Source: Achatina immaculata (lineage: Eukaryota; Mollusca; Gastropoda; Stylommatophora; Achatinidae). From it: DNA of 64,000 nt. The notes below the pieces were generated by a model. The model saw only the letters and a list, made by a program, of their open reading frames with translations. It was not told the DNA's origin and ran no database searches. Positions within the stretch are counted from its first letter, which is position 1, and the number at the start of each line of letters is the position of its first letter. Of this stretch, positions 1 to 9,720 are shown in pieces. A program made the translations under genes and the position numbers. The stretch spans positions 4,842,996 to 4,906,995 of the forward strand of contig CM019713.1 in assembly GCA_009760885.1 (NCBI GenBank). Direction: 5' to 3'.

Positions 1-285
1 AACAAAACCATATTCTTACACATATAGTTTTTAAGAGCTCGTGGAAGGTTAAAAGTTTAGGATTTAAAAGTGAAAACGAAACAAAAGATGAGCATGTACT
101 CAAGCAGTCGCCAGTTCACACATTTATGAAATACTTTTACTGATTCATTTGTTACATGACATGCCGACAGACGTTTGTGATCATGATTCGATATTCTGTA
201 ATGTCTTTGTTATATTTACTTAAATCTGTTGCTGTTAGTTCCTTGTACTATTAAAGGTCGTCTCCTTGATTTTATCAATGATTGT

Positions 286-450
286 CCCCATGGTGGTGGA
301 GTCTGCTAAAGAAGCATTGCACACCCCCTGCTTTTTAGCTGTACTCCGGGACTGAAAAAGTACCGCCATAACCCGCTCCCACGCCGATACGATGCTGTGC
401 CTCAACATCTCTACAGCATCGGCTGCAAAGAACAGTTCGCAGTTACAGGG
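286..450 (+). repeat. Dispersed repeat family E
   Basis: Shares a long consensus (GGTGGTGGAGTCTGCT, then GAAGCATTGCACACCCCC, then CATCGGCTGCAAAGAACA) with copies at 2175-2334, 18735-19090 and 28190-28512 and a short piece at 4510-4563. I do not recognise a coding region or terminal structure. Probably a short interspersed element; the longest copies are about 330 bp. Confidence 0.7.
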
Positions 451-1208
451 AATTCACACAAGTATAAATCAATGATTGTCAGGTTCCGCAACTACTGAAT
501 TCTCATGGCATGCACTAAGAATTTTGATTATCTCCCCTTTAAGGTTTCAACAACTCATAGATTTTTTTCTAGAGTTAAAACTTCTCCCAGATTTTCCTTT
601 GTTTTTCTGACCCTTCAGAACTTCAGTTGCTTTTTTTTAAAATTTAAAATGTCTCGTTCGTTGACGGGCATTGTGATCTTTAAATTCAGCTTTCAGGGCA
701 AACATCTTGAAGACATTCATCATATCATATCAAACACTTCGGATAGCAACTAGCAAGAATTCACAGCAAATAATAAATGTATTCTGAATTAATCCTTTCT
801 AGCGTACTGATTACATCACAATCGTAACTTGATTTTTAAAAACATTTGCATTACAGTGACATAAATAATTATATATTCTCATACAAAATATTTCTAAAAT
901 CATTCTTTCCACAAATGAAGAATAAGAAGAAGAAAGAAACCGAAATTACTTCTACACGAAGTTTTGTTTCTTTATACGGTGTATTTAAATATTTTAGAAA
1001 AGAGCTTCGGCTGAGTTTTGAATGCATTGTGGCCTGATCGAGTATGTTTATTTTAAAGGCTTAGTAAAATATATGTTTTTAATTTCTCAATGTTTCCTTT
1101 ATTTTTATCCTATAAATTTTAATATATTTCGCTGCATTTTTTTTCGTAGTTTGTTTTTTTTCGGCACAGTGAATAATAATTTATAGAATTCTAAATATGA
1201 AGAATTGC

Positions 1209-1535
1209 GTATATAAAATATGAAGCAGCATCGATCTTCAAGAATCTTGAGAACATATGGAATTCAAACGTTATAAGCACAAAAACCAAGTTAAGAATAT
1301 TCGATTCAAATGTAATATCCATCCTCATTTATGCATGCGAAAGCTGGAAAACAACTGAAGAAGTAGGCAAGAAATTAAACTCTTTTGAAAACAAAAGCCT
1401 AAGGAAAATACTCGGCATCAAGTGGAACGAATTCAAGAACAATGCAGAGATAAGACAGATGACTGGACAACAACCTGTCTCATGAGTGATCAAGGAAAAG
1501 AGATGGACATGCTGGTCACGTGATGAGAAGAAACC
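1209..1535 (+). mobile_element. LINE family A, 3' fragment, truncated
   Basis: Translated pieces match the C-terminal part of the family A reverse transcriptase ORF at 9741-11849 (FKNLENIW, STKTKLRLF, ACESWKTT). It begins after the 14-base sequence that is the left TSD of copy 2, and breaks off at the duplication boundary without the family's 3' end. Several stops are present. Confidence 0.85.
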
Positions 1536-1892
1536 ATTAGACAAGTCTCGAGTAAATACAAGAGATAGAACCTAAAACAACCAGGGACAGACAAAAATAA
1601 AGGCTGACAGACATTGCGGAACCTGATTTGCGAGAAATATTTATTAAACAAATGAAGAAAAAAAAAGCCCCAAACAGGAATTGAGATAGTTCATATCTGC
1701 AGCAGTGCGCGGCTGAGGCTTGGAATGCTAAAGAGAAACAAATACCTTAACCTACCAAACAACATCCGTGACTCATAAACATATTTTTGTAATTAAAAAA
1801 AAAAAGCTTGACCAGGATATTTACACAGGAAATTACGAGAACTCTATTTTTAGATTATTACGGTAGTTTTAAAATGTGAACTTGCGACTACG
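1536..1892. other. Unassigned spacer between duplication copies
   Basis: Present only once. AT-rich with an A run near 1795. I see no gene or recognised repeat in it. Confidence 0.5.
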
Positions 1893-3420
1893 AACAAAAC
1901 CATATTCTTACACATATAGTTTTTAAGAGCTCGTGGAAGGTTAAAAGTTTAGGATTTAAAAGTGAAAACGAAACAAAAGATGAGCATGTACTCAAGCAGT
2001 AGCCAGTTCACACATTTATGAAATACTTTTACTGATTCATTTGTTACATGACATGCCGACAGACGTTTGTGATCATGATTCGATATTCTGTAATGTCTTT
2101 GTTATATTTACTTAAATCTGTTGCTGTTATTTCCTTGTACTATTAAAGGTCGTCTCCTTGATTTTATCAATGATTGTCCCCATGGTGGTGGAGTCTGCTA
2201 AAGAAGCATTGCACACCCCCCTGCTTTTTAGCTGTACTCCGGGACTGAAAAAGTACCGCCATAACCAGCTCCCACGCCGATACGATGCTGTGCCTCAACA
2301 TCTCTACAGCAAAGAACAGTTCGCAGTTACAGGGAATTCACACAAGTATAAATCAATGATTGTCAGGTTCCGCAACTACTGAATTCTCATGGCATGCACT
2401 AAGAATTTTGATTATCTCCCCTTTAAGGTTTCAACAACTCATAGATTTTTTTTCTAGAGTTAAAACTTCTCCCAGATTTTCCTTTGTTTTTCTGACCCTT
2501 CAAAACTTCAGTTGCTTTTTTTTTTTAATTTAAAATGTCTCGTTCATTGATGGGCATCGTGATCTTTAAATTCAGCTTTCAGGGCAAACATCTTGAAGAC
2601 ATTCATCATATCATATCAAACACTTCGGATAGCAACTAGCAAGAATTCACAGCAAATAATAAATGTATTCTGAATTAATCCTTTCTAGCGTACTGATTAC
2701 ATCACAATCGTAACTTGATTTTTAAAAACATTTGCATTACAGTGGCATAAATAATTATATATTCTCATACAAAATATTTCCAAAATCATTCTTTCCACAA
2801 ATGAAGAATAAGAAGAAGAAAGAAACCGAAATTACTTCTACACGAAGTTTTGTTTCTTTATACGGTGTATTTAAATATTTTAGAAAAGAGCTTCGGCTGA
2901 GTTTTGAATGCATTGTGGCCTGATCGAGTATGTTTATTTTAAAGGCTTAGTAAAATATATGTTTTTAATTTCTCAATGTTTCCTTTATTTTTATCCTATA
3001 AATTTTAATATATTTCGCTGCATTTTTTTTCGTAGTTTGTTTTTTTTCGGCACAGTGAATAATAATTTATAGAATTCTAAATATGAAGAATTGCATATAT
3101 AAAATATGAAGCAGCATCGATCTTCAAGAATCTTGAGAACATATGGAATTCAAACGTTATAAGCACAAAAACCAAGTTAAGAATATTCGATTCAAATGTA
3201 ATATCCATCCTCTTTTATGCATGCGAAAGCTGGAAAACAACTGAAGAAGTAGGCAAGAAATTAAACTCTTTTGAAAACAAAAGCCTAAGGAAAATACTCG
3301 GCATCAAGTGGAACGAATTCAAGAACAATGCAGAGATAAGACAGATGACTGGACAACAACCAGTCTCATGAGTGATCAAGGAAAAGAGATGGACATGCTG
3401 GTCACGTGATGAGAAGAAAC
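1893..3420 (+). repeat. Direct duplication, copy 2
   Basis: Second copy of 1-1535. Here the LINE that ends the repeat unit continues to its natural 3' end at 3639, so copy 2 probably preserves the ancestral arrangement and copy 1 the broken one. Confidence 0.9.
2175..2334 (+). repeat. Dispersed repeat family E, second duplication copy
   Basis: Counterpart of 286-450, lacking the nine bases noted there. Confidence 0.7.
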
Positions 3421-3639
3421 GATCAGAGAATCTCAGAATAAGCTATCAAGTGGAACACAACAGGCTGAAGAAAAAGAGACAGACCGCGTGAAACTCTAAA
3501 GAGGACATTGTTTAGAGAGGCCAAATTAACAGGCACAAAATCCCTTGATGAGGTTGAAAGACTCGCCGAAGACAGGAAAAAATTGGCGAACTACCTTGCA
3601 GGCCCTATGTGACGTTTAACGGCACGGGAAGGATATAAG
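3093..3639 (+). mobile_element. LINE family A, 5'-truncated copy with TSD
   Basis: Encodes broken pieces of the family A C terminus down to the family's 3' end (TGTGACGTTTAACGGCACGG then GGATATAAG). It is flanked by AAATATGAAGAATT at 3079-3092 and again at 3640-3653, a 14-bp TSD. In-frame stops and a one-base insertion in the DRKN/WRT region make it non-functional. Confidence 0.88.
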
Positions 3640-3781
3640 AAATATGAAGAATTTCTGGATGCGGATGTTTATTCTTGGAACGCGTTTTTCATTATAAAAA
3701 TATTTAAAAGGGATTTCTGGGCGTTTTTTAAAAATACTTGGAGTTTTGTGCCGGCTTACAAAATTTCTCTCTGATATCCTG

Positions 3782-3847
<66 letters not shown>

Positions 3848-4175
3848 CAGCAGGAGCAGCAGCAGTAGTAGAAGTAGCAGTAGTAGTGGTAGCGATAGTA
3901 GTAGTTGTAATATTACTTGTAGTAGTAACAGTAGTAGTAGTAATAGTAGTAGTAAGAACAGTAGTAGTAGTAGCAGTAGTAGTGGTAGTAGTAGTAGTAT
4001 TACTTATAGTAGTAACAGTAGTAGTAGTAATAGTAGTAGTTGTGGTAACAGCAATAGTAGTAGCAGTAGTAGTGGCAGTGATAGTAGTAGTAGTAGTATT
4101 ACTTGCAGTAGTAATAGTAGTAGTAGTAATAGTAGTAGTAGTAGTAATAGTAGTAGTAGTAGTAGTAGTAGTAGA
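3782..4175 (+). repeat. (GTA)n trinucleotide microsatellite
   Basis: Nearly pure GTA repeat to about 3846, then interrupted repeats to 4175. On the minus strand it is (CTA)n and is read in the leucine frame as the 3' end of the Ly6-type exon at 4380-4004. It is also the reverse complement of the repeat at 4574-4771. Confidence 0.97.
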
Positions 4176-4380
4176 AACAGCAGGCTTGTGTAACTGGGTC
4201 CCAGTTGTGGAGCTCGGTTAAAGTCGGCAACCATCGGAGATTTCGGCAGTTTCTTGTCGTTGCAGTAATTTTTGTTCACACATGAGAAGAAGCAGGCGTG
4301 TCTGTCGCCATTTTCCACGCATCCGTCTTGTTGCATAGAATCGCCGCATCCTCTATGGATGAAGGTGGGGTCCCCCGTCA
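4004..4380 (-). CDS. Ly6/uPAR-type protein, last coding exon with poly-Leu tail
   Basis: Read on the minus strand, a pyrimidine-leaning acceptor ending CATACAG precedes the first exon base at 4380. The exon opens with TG, completing a codon split after its first base. It encodes cysteines in RGC, DGC, HAC, FSC and finally YCN, the second half of a ten-cysteine Ly6/uPAR domain, whose last cysteine is typically followed by Asn. A hydrophilic stretch (KLPKSP to PSYTS) follows, then a hydrophobic tail of about 60 residues, nearly all leucine, read from the (CTA)n side of the GTA microsatellite to a TAA at 4006-4004. Family members are secreted or GPI-anchored, and a hydrophobic C terminus fits a GPI signal, though usual tails are 15-25 residues. 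The intron phase matches the exon at 7783-7637, with cysteines totalling ten. The signal-peptide exon is not found. The Ly6 call is an inference from the cysteine pattern. Confidence 0.82.
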
Positions 4381-4509
4381 CTGTATGAAGTAAATGGAAA
4401 TATAATACGAGGTAAGTAAATTGTCAGTTTCCTTGAAAGTATTGAGGCGGTTTGTTGTTGCTGTTTTTTGTTGTTGTTGTTGTTTTGTTGCTGTTGTTCT
4501 TCTTGTTCT

Positions 4510-4563
4510 TATCTCTCTGGAATTGCGAGCTGGTGTTCTTTCGAGCCGATGCTGTGAAGGTCT
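4510..4563 (-). repeat. Dispersed repeat family E fragment
   Basis: The reverse complement reads CTTCACAGCATCGGCT then AAAGAACACCAGCTCGCA, matching the right end of the family E copies at 18735-19090 and 28190-28512. Confidence 0.65.
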
Positions 4564-4573
4564 TCTTTTTCCT

Positions 4574-4771
4574 CTACTACTACTACTACTACTAGTAGTA
4601 GTAGTACTACTACTACTACTGCTACTACTGCTACTGCTACTTCTACTACTATTACTACTACTACTACTACTACTACTACTATTACTACTACTACTACTAC
4701 TATTACTATTACTACTAGTACTATTACTACTACTACTACTACTACTAGTACTACTATTACTACTACTACTA
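4574..4771 (+). repeat. (TAC)n trinucleotide microsatellite, inverted partner of 3782-4175
   Basis: Interrupted TAC/ACT repeat with a short GTA stretch at about 4593-4606. It is in the opposite sense to the GTA array on the other side of a 0.4-kb core. Confidence 0.95.
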
Positions 4772-4924
4772 TTCCAACGTTGATCTCAATGGAACTTTGA
4801 ACATCTATTCTTGCAGTTGATGTCCCGATACAAGGAGTGGGTTACCTTAACGTTTGCTTGTGTGTAGACGTATATGCAAAAACAATCGTCCATTATAATA
4901 GATTATATTGTTCTACTGCTGTAG

Positions 4925-5246
4925 TTAAGCTTTCATTTATAAACTAGAATTTTGCCGGTATGCCTGAGAATTAAGCTTTCATTTATAAACTAGAATTTTG
5001 CCGGTATGCCTGAGAATTAAGCTTTCATTTATAAACTAGAATTTTGCCTGTATGCCTGAGAATTAAGCTTTCATTTATAAACTAGAATTTTGCCTGTATG
5101 CCTGAGAATTAAGCTTTCATTTATAAACTAGAATTTTGCCGGTATGCCTGAGAATTAAGCTTTCATTTATAAACTAGAATTTTGCCTGTATGCCTGAGAA
5201 TTAAGCTTTCATTTATAAACTAGAATTTTGCCTGTATGCCTGAGAC
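4925..5246 (+). repeat. 46-bp minisatellite, 7 copies
   Basis: Seven head-to-tail copies of a unit beginning TTAAGCTTTCATTTATAAAC and ending TATGCCTGAGAA. Copies differ mainly at one site (GCCGGTATG or GCCTGTATG). Lies in the intron of the Ly6-type gene. Confidence 0.97.
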
Positions 5247-6060
5247 AGGCAGTGGCAGAAGGTAGAGTTCTTGCCTGAACCAAGTAAGTTGCCTAGTGTT
5301 ATTTCATGATGACTATGTGGACAGTTTTGGCTGTGAAGACCTTACGACTGCGCAGTCACATTAGCACAACGATCTTTGCTTCCTACTTAGTGTGCTATGT
5401 GAACTAAGGGCGAAGTCGTTTTAAATCTTTACTTTTGGAAGAGGGATGGAGTGGGGAAGGTACAGTGGGGCATCCCAAGGAAGCAAAATCCTACCCTAGA
5501 CAAGCGAATTACGTATATTTAGAGACATAGAACAGGGAGATAAGTTTTTTTAGAGATGTAAATAAATCAGTTATATCCCTTGGAACAAACCACGTCCTCT
5601 TAGTTTTGCAGCCTTTTGTGAGAAAAGGAGACTTACACAAGGATTACAGCAGTTACCAAAATTAACAAATCATATCTGCCCAGTGTCCTATAATAACCAC
5701 GCCCATGCTGGTTCAAAGAAGCTGTTGTATTACCTAGTATACACAGTAAAGATTAACGTTTTCCTATATGTAGAAGAGTTTGCTAGAATTTAATTTTTTC
5801 TTATAATTCTCTCTATCGGAGTTCAGGAACGTAGTTTGTATTCGGCTCTTAAACGATCCTGTTGCTCGTGTTTCAAAAGAATAACAGCTCGTCAAATGAA
5901 GGAATACAGGCTCTCAGCTACAGTGACGATTACCATGTGTTTCATGGATAAACTTGTCGGTTAGATGCTTTTTTTTTTTCCACGCAAGCTAAACAGAATG
6001 ACGATTAATTTGGCTACATTATACCATCATCATCGTCATCATGATTACTGGGGTGCATTG
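5247..6060. other. Unassigned intronic stretch
   Basis: Lies between the two Ly6-type exons. No open frame of note, no recognised repeat beyond a short T run near 5970 and CATCAT near 6028. Confidence 0.5.
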
Positions 6061-6677
6061 TCTGCAGGCATATCTCGACAGCTATATAGACCACAATGGT
6101 GACACCAGAAAAGAAGTTAGAATTCGAATTGCCAAAGCAGCATTGGCCTTCAAGAATCTTGAGAACATATGGCATTCAAAAGTTATAAGCACAAAAACCA
6201 AATTAAGATTATTCAATTCAAATGTAATACCCACCCTCATTTTTGCGTGTGAAAGCTGGAAAACAACTAAAGAAATAGACAAGAAATTAGACTCTTTTAA
6301 AAACAAATGCCTAAGGAAAATACTTGATATAAAGTGAAGTGAATTAAAGAACAGTGCAGAGATCAGACAGATGAGCAAACAACAACCTCTCTCATGGTTG
6401 ATCAGAAAAAGAAGGTGGACATATGTTGGTCATGTGATGAGAAGAAAAAATCAATGAATCCCAAAACAAGCTATCAAATGGAACACAACAGGCCGAAGAA
6501 AAAGAGGTCGACCACGTGAAACTCTAAAGAGGACATTGTTAAGAGAAGCCAATTCAGTGGGCACAACATTACTTGATGAGATTGAACAACTCGCCGAAGA
6601 CAGTTCATCTTGGCGAACTACCATGCGGGCCCTATGTGATGTTTAACGGCACGGGAAGGATGTAAGATATCTGCAGG
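6061..6677 (+). mobile_element. LINE family A, 5'-truncated copy, 8-bp TSD
   Basis: The element body is about 6069-6669. It begins at a point equivalent to the YLGSYIDQ segment of the family A ORF and runs to the 3' end (TGTGATGTTTAACGGCACGG then GGATGTAAG). TCTGCAGG occurs at 6061-6068 and 6670-6677, exactly at the two homology limits. A stop after DIK and a frameshift break the ORF. The GGATGTAAG tail marks a subfamily shared with 34232-34978 and 43373-43672. It sits in the Ly6 intron, in the opposite sense. Confidence 0.85.
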
Positions 6678-7135
6678 ACAAAGTCTGTCCAGTTTCTCCA
6701 ATTCGCGTAAATAGTAAAACCTATGTCACGCTATTATGTATATAAAACCATGTCACTGATTGGTCAGCACGGTGCCTCTCTTAGGTCTGCATCGTAAGCA
6801 GCTGTGTTGGTAGCTTAATAGTGACCGGCCACGGCAACACTTTCATCTCCTCATCTGCTTGGCCGGTATGTCCAGGTAACTTTTCTCTTGAAGAACATCC
6901 TGCCTGAGTACTGAATGCAGCAAGAATGTTGCTTCACACGTGCTTACTGCATATTGAAGCTTAACTTTGCATTTAACTTCATTTTTGAAAAGTCTGTCAT
7001 AACGCCAGCACACAGCGGGCGTGCCTATGATAACAATATCCTCTAAACAAGGGGGGAAACAGGTACGGTTCCTTAAACTTGTAGTAAGAGGGAAGTAGTC
7101 TGAGAAAACAGTATAGTCTAGTGATGAATTCAAAG
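6678..7135. other. Unassigned intronic stretch with a minus-strand open frame
   Basis: A 96-codon open frame lies on the minus strand (7133-6843) with six cysteines but no family signature I recognise and no clear splice sites. It lies on the coding strand of the Ly6-type gene, between its two exons. Confidence 0.4.
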
Positions 7136-7267
7136 CAGGGAATAAAAGACAACAGATACTGAGACATATATCACACGGTCAGGGAATAAAAGACAACAGA
7201 TACTGAGACATATATCACACGGTCAGGGAATAAAAGACAACAGATACTGAGACATACATCACATGGA
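7136..7267 (+). repeat. 44-bp minisatellite, 3 copies
   Basis: Three tandem copies of a unit beginning CAGGGAATAAAAGACAACAG and ending ATATATCACACGGT; the third has ATACATCACATGGA instead. Confidence 0.96.
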
Positions 7268-7325
7268 CACAGCTGTATATATTGTTTGTTACTGATATAG
7301 TTCAGAATTTGAAATCATCGCTAGT

Positions 7326-7650
7326 AGCATCAAACAGTGACCTAGCAGCGTCAAACAGCGACATATAGACATCAAACAGAGACCTGCTATCATCATACAA
7401 GCGACCTATCAACATCAAAGACATACCAGCATCAAACAGCGACCTGGCAGCATCAAACAGCGACCTACAAACATGAAACATCGACCTGGCAGCATCAAAC
7501 AGTGACCTACAAACATGAAACATCGACCTGACAGCATCGAACAGCGACCTACAAACATGAAACATCGACCTACCAGCATCAAACAGCGACCCACAAACAT
7601 GAAGCAGCGACATACCAGCATCAAGCAATGACCTACCAACATCAAACTCG
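7326..7650 (-). repeat. 21-bp minisatellite of duplicated 5' splice sites
   Basis: On the minus strand the unit is GTAGGTC, about seven variable bases, then GATGCTG (alternating with CATGTTT), 21 bp long with roughly 14-15 units. The first unit spans the donor of the Ly6-type exon (TTG then GTAGGT at 7636). Because 21 is a multiple of three, each later GTAGGT, GTATGT or GTGGGT lies in the same phase, and the reading frame stays open through the array to 7302, encoding seven-residue repeats such as GRSLFDA and VCRSMFH. A second frame is also partly open, which is expected of a 3n repeat. Confidence 0.9.
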
Positions 7651-7783
7651 GCTGTGATGATGCACTTGGCAGAACACTTGATCCTAGTTTCTCCTCCCGA
7701 CCAGTTGGCTGGGGCTACAGCACATTCCTCTTTGCCAGCCCCTTTCAGAACGTACTGGCAAGACCAGCACATCTGCTTGCCCT
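7637..7783 (-). CDS. Ly6/uPAR-type protein, internal exon
   Basis: Read on the minus strand, an acceptor (CTATAG, with GGCTAAT as a possible branch point) precedes AGGGCAAGCAG and then MCWSCQYV. The exon encodes five cysteines in the order CWSC, EEC, IKC and AKC, the first half of a Ly6/uPAR domain, and ends AEFDV plus one base. The donor TTG/GTAGGT at 7637/7636 leaves phase 1, the phase needed by the exon at 4380, and joining them makes GTG (Val) so that AEFDV runs into VTGDPTF. A slightly later acceptor (AAGCAG, starting at the Met codon) is also possible. The product would be a small secreted or surface protein. The intron to the next exon is about 3.26 kb, with a LINE and two minisatellites. 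The first exon should lie above 7783, and I do not see it. Confidence 0.82.
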
Positions 7784-7942
7784 CTATAGATCATAATTAG
7801 CCCTTGGTGATATTGATTAAAGAGACGAAGATTGATGGATTGATAAACGGACAGATACACAGGCATAACAGACAAGACAAATATAAATGAACGAAGGCCT
7901 ATGCAAGCGATAGACTGGTAGATCAGACAGAAACAAAGGAGG

Positions 7943-7972
7943 GGGGGGGGGAGAGAGAGAGAGAGAAAGGAA
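7943..7972 (+). repeat. Poly-G followed by (GA)n
   Basis: A G run and then GAGAGA. A similar G run plus GA tract recurs at 14098-14167. Confidence 0.9.
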
Positions 7973-8134
7973 TTTAGACCGTGACATGGATACAATGACA
8001 AACATCTGGAGATTGATGGACGGATGAGCAGACAAAAAAAAAACAAGACAGACAACAGACATAAAGACAGGAACCCTGACAGACAGACATACATATAAAT
8101 GAAGAGACAGACACAGGCAGGCACGCAGACAGGC

Positions 8135-8311
<177 letters not shown>

Positions 8312-8720
8312 CAGACAATTGCAAAATTACCTACCTACGGCTATAGGAAAAAGCATTACCACAGATAAGATGAAAAGAATCAAACAAATATTCGTCTTTC
8401 TTCCATCCATTTCAAATCTTTGCTCCTGAAGAATCTAATCAACACGCGCTATAGATTCTGACCATAAAGCCTTGTACAGTTCCTCTTTATTACCACTTCT
8501 TCCACATAAAGGTATCGTATAGTCATCTTGTCTAGAGCATTGCTTGCTATGTGTTATCTTGAGCCTGCGTGGAGACAAAAAAGAACTATAGTAGTTAATA
8601 AATGCGTTTATCGGTGCAAATGAAGACGTGCTACTGGAGACCCTGTCCTGCCTTTCCAAAATGTCTCATCGAAAGCTTGAGAATTGCTAGTGCGATATAG
8701 AAAAGGGTAAAGGAAGCCAT
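8312..8720. other. Unassigned stretch
   Basis: No gene or named repeat seen. A 75-codon minus-strand frame ending near 8435 has no recognisable features. Confidence 0.4.
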
Positions 8721-8829
8721 ATGATGGCATATCTAGGAGATATAGTGTCAATATGATGCCATATCTAGGAGATAAAGTGTTAGTGTCAGTATGATGCCAC
8801 ATCTAGGAGATAAAGTGTTAGTGTCAATG
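8721..8829 (+). repeat. Short tandem repeat, about 32-38 bp, 3 copies
   Basis: Three copies of a unit with ATGATGCCATATCTAGGAGA followed by TAAAGTGTTAGTGTCA; the first copy is shorter. Confidence 0.85.
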
Positions 8830-8887
8830 TTTTCCTTGACACGTAGGTTCAGGACCAGCTGACGTGTTTCCTTCTGTTAAATCGAAT

Positions 8888-8990
8888 GTGTGGCAGGAAT
8901 GAAAAACGAGTGATGAAGGGCAGAATATAAGACGGGCCTGCGTGCCCAATTCTTTACCCTTCGAAAATAAAGATAATTGAAAATAAAGAT
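8888..8990 (+). mobile_element. LINE family H 3' end fragment
   Basis: Contains AAGGGCAGAATATAAGACGG and GCCTGCGTGCCCAATTCTT, matching the 3' non-coding end of the longer copy at 40933-41698. Ends in AATAAAGATAAT repeats. Confidence 0.75.
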
Positions 8991-9018
8991 AATTCAATTC
9001 AGTTCAATATCACTAGTA

Positions 9019-9165
9019 GTCGCTTCTGTCTCCCCGGTTCCAGAAGCAACCAAGCACCCATTTCTTCTGTGGCATTGATGGCTGGATTTGAAACCCCCCC
9101 TCACCCACGCTATGAGAAACACTGCACTAACCACTCCTCCATTCAGACCCCCCTAATGGGGCACG
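9019..9165 (-). mobile_element. Diverged tRNA-derived SINE, partial
   Basis: The minus strand aligns with the SINE at 13446-13680 over the head and middle (GTGCAGTG..., then CTCATAG..., then GGGTGC, CCAGAAG). The B box has decayed (TTTCAAATCC). Confidence 0.6.
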
Positions 9166-9253
9166 GATCGACATATTTCCTACATTGTTAGAGTCAGTTA
9201 ACAAAATAAACAAACAAACAAACAAACAAAGAATCTTCATTTTGGAGTGTTCC

Positions 9254-9481
9254 GAAAATTCAAGATATTAAGTGGAACACAACAGGCCAAAGAAAAAGAG
9301 GCAGACCGCGTGAAACTCTGAAGAGGACATTGTTAAGAGAGGCCAAATTAACAGGCATAAAATCCTTTGATGAGGTTGAAAGACTCGCCGAAGACAGGAA
9401 AAATTGGCGAACTACTTTGCGAGCCCTATGTGACGTTTAACGGCACGGGAAGGATATAAGATATAAGAAGAAAATTCAAGA
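9254..9481 (+). mobile_element. LINE family A, very short 3' copy with 12-bp TSD
   Basis: About 204 bases (9266-9469) of the extreme 3' end of family A, flanked by GAAAATTCAAGA at 9254-9265 and 9470-9481. The coding remnant reads KWNTTG, RGRPRETLKRTLL and DRKNWRTTLRALCDV to the TAA. This copy keeps the intact C terminus that the long copy at 9741-11849 has lost. Confidence 0.92.
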
Positions 9482-9720
9482 AAGTCTGCTTGAACCTACT
9501 CCTCAGCGTGAGTCGATGCCCGTGATTCGGCACCTACACCACTGAGTTGGCTGACCGCACATAAATCAACTTCATCAGCAGTTTCCTACGAATAACAGTG
9601 ACCCTACTTTAACTATTTCGCTCCAAAATTAGACTGACAGTATCGGTAGACCTTGCACACCTGTGCGAGCCAGCGCTCAGAGGAACATTTAGACAATGTG
9701 TGAGTAAAATGAGAAGCAGC
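9482..9720. other. Unassigned stretch
   Basis: No gene or recognised repeat seen. Confidence 0.4.

Larger units (their letters stand above)
1..1535 (+). repeat. Direct duplication, copy 1
   Basis: This segment recurs almost base for base at 1893-3420. Offsets fall from 1892 at the start to about 1884 downstream, because copy 2 lacks about nine bases near 2310 (TCTCTACAGC then ATCGGCTGC in copy 1 only). Homology ends inside a LINE fragment at about 1535, after which copy 1 runs into unrelated sequence (1536-1892). Both copies carry the same premature stop (CTCATGAGTG) in the LINE reading frame, so the LINE decayed before duplication. Two small open frames (505-753 and 846-1037) lie inside; the second is conserved in copy 2, but this follows from recent duplication and is not evidence of coding. 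Confidence 0.9.

Noticed and set aside
846..1037. Small gene conserved at 2732-2923
   Set aside because: Conservation is explained by the recent duplication; composition is AT-rich and no homology is apparent.
3886..4783. Plus-strand frames of valine, leucine or cysteine runs
   Set aside because: They are translations of the GTA, TAC and TTG repeats; no splice sites or flanking protein-like sequence on that strand.
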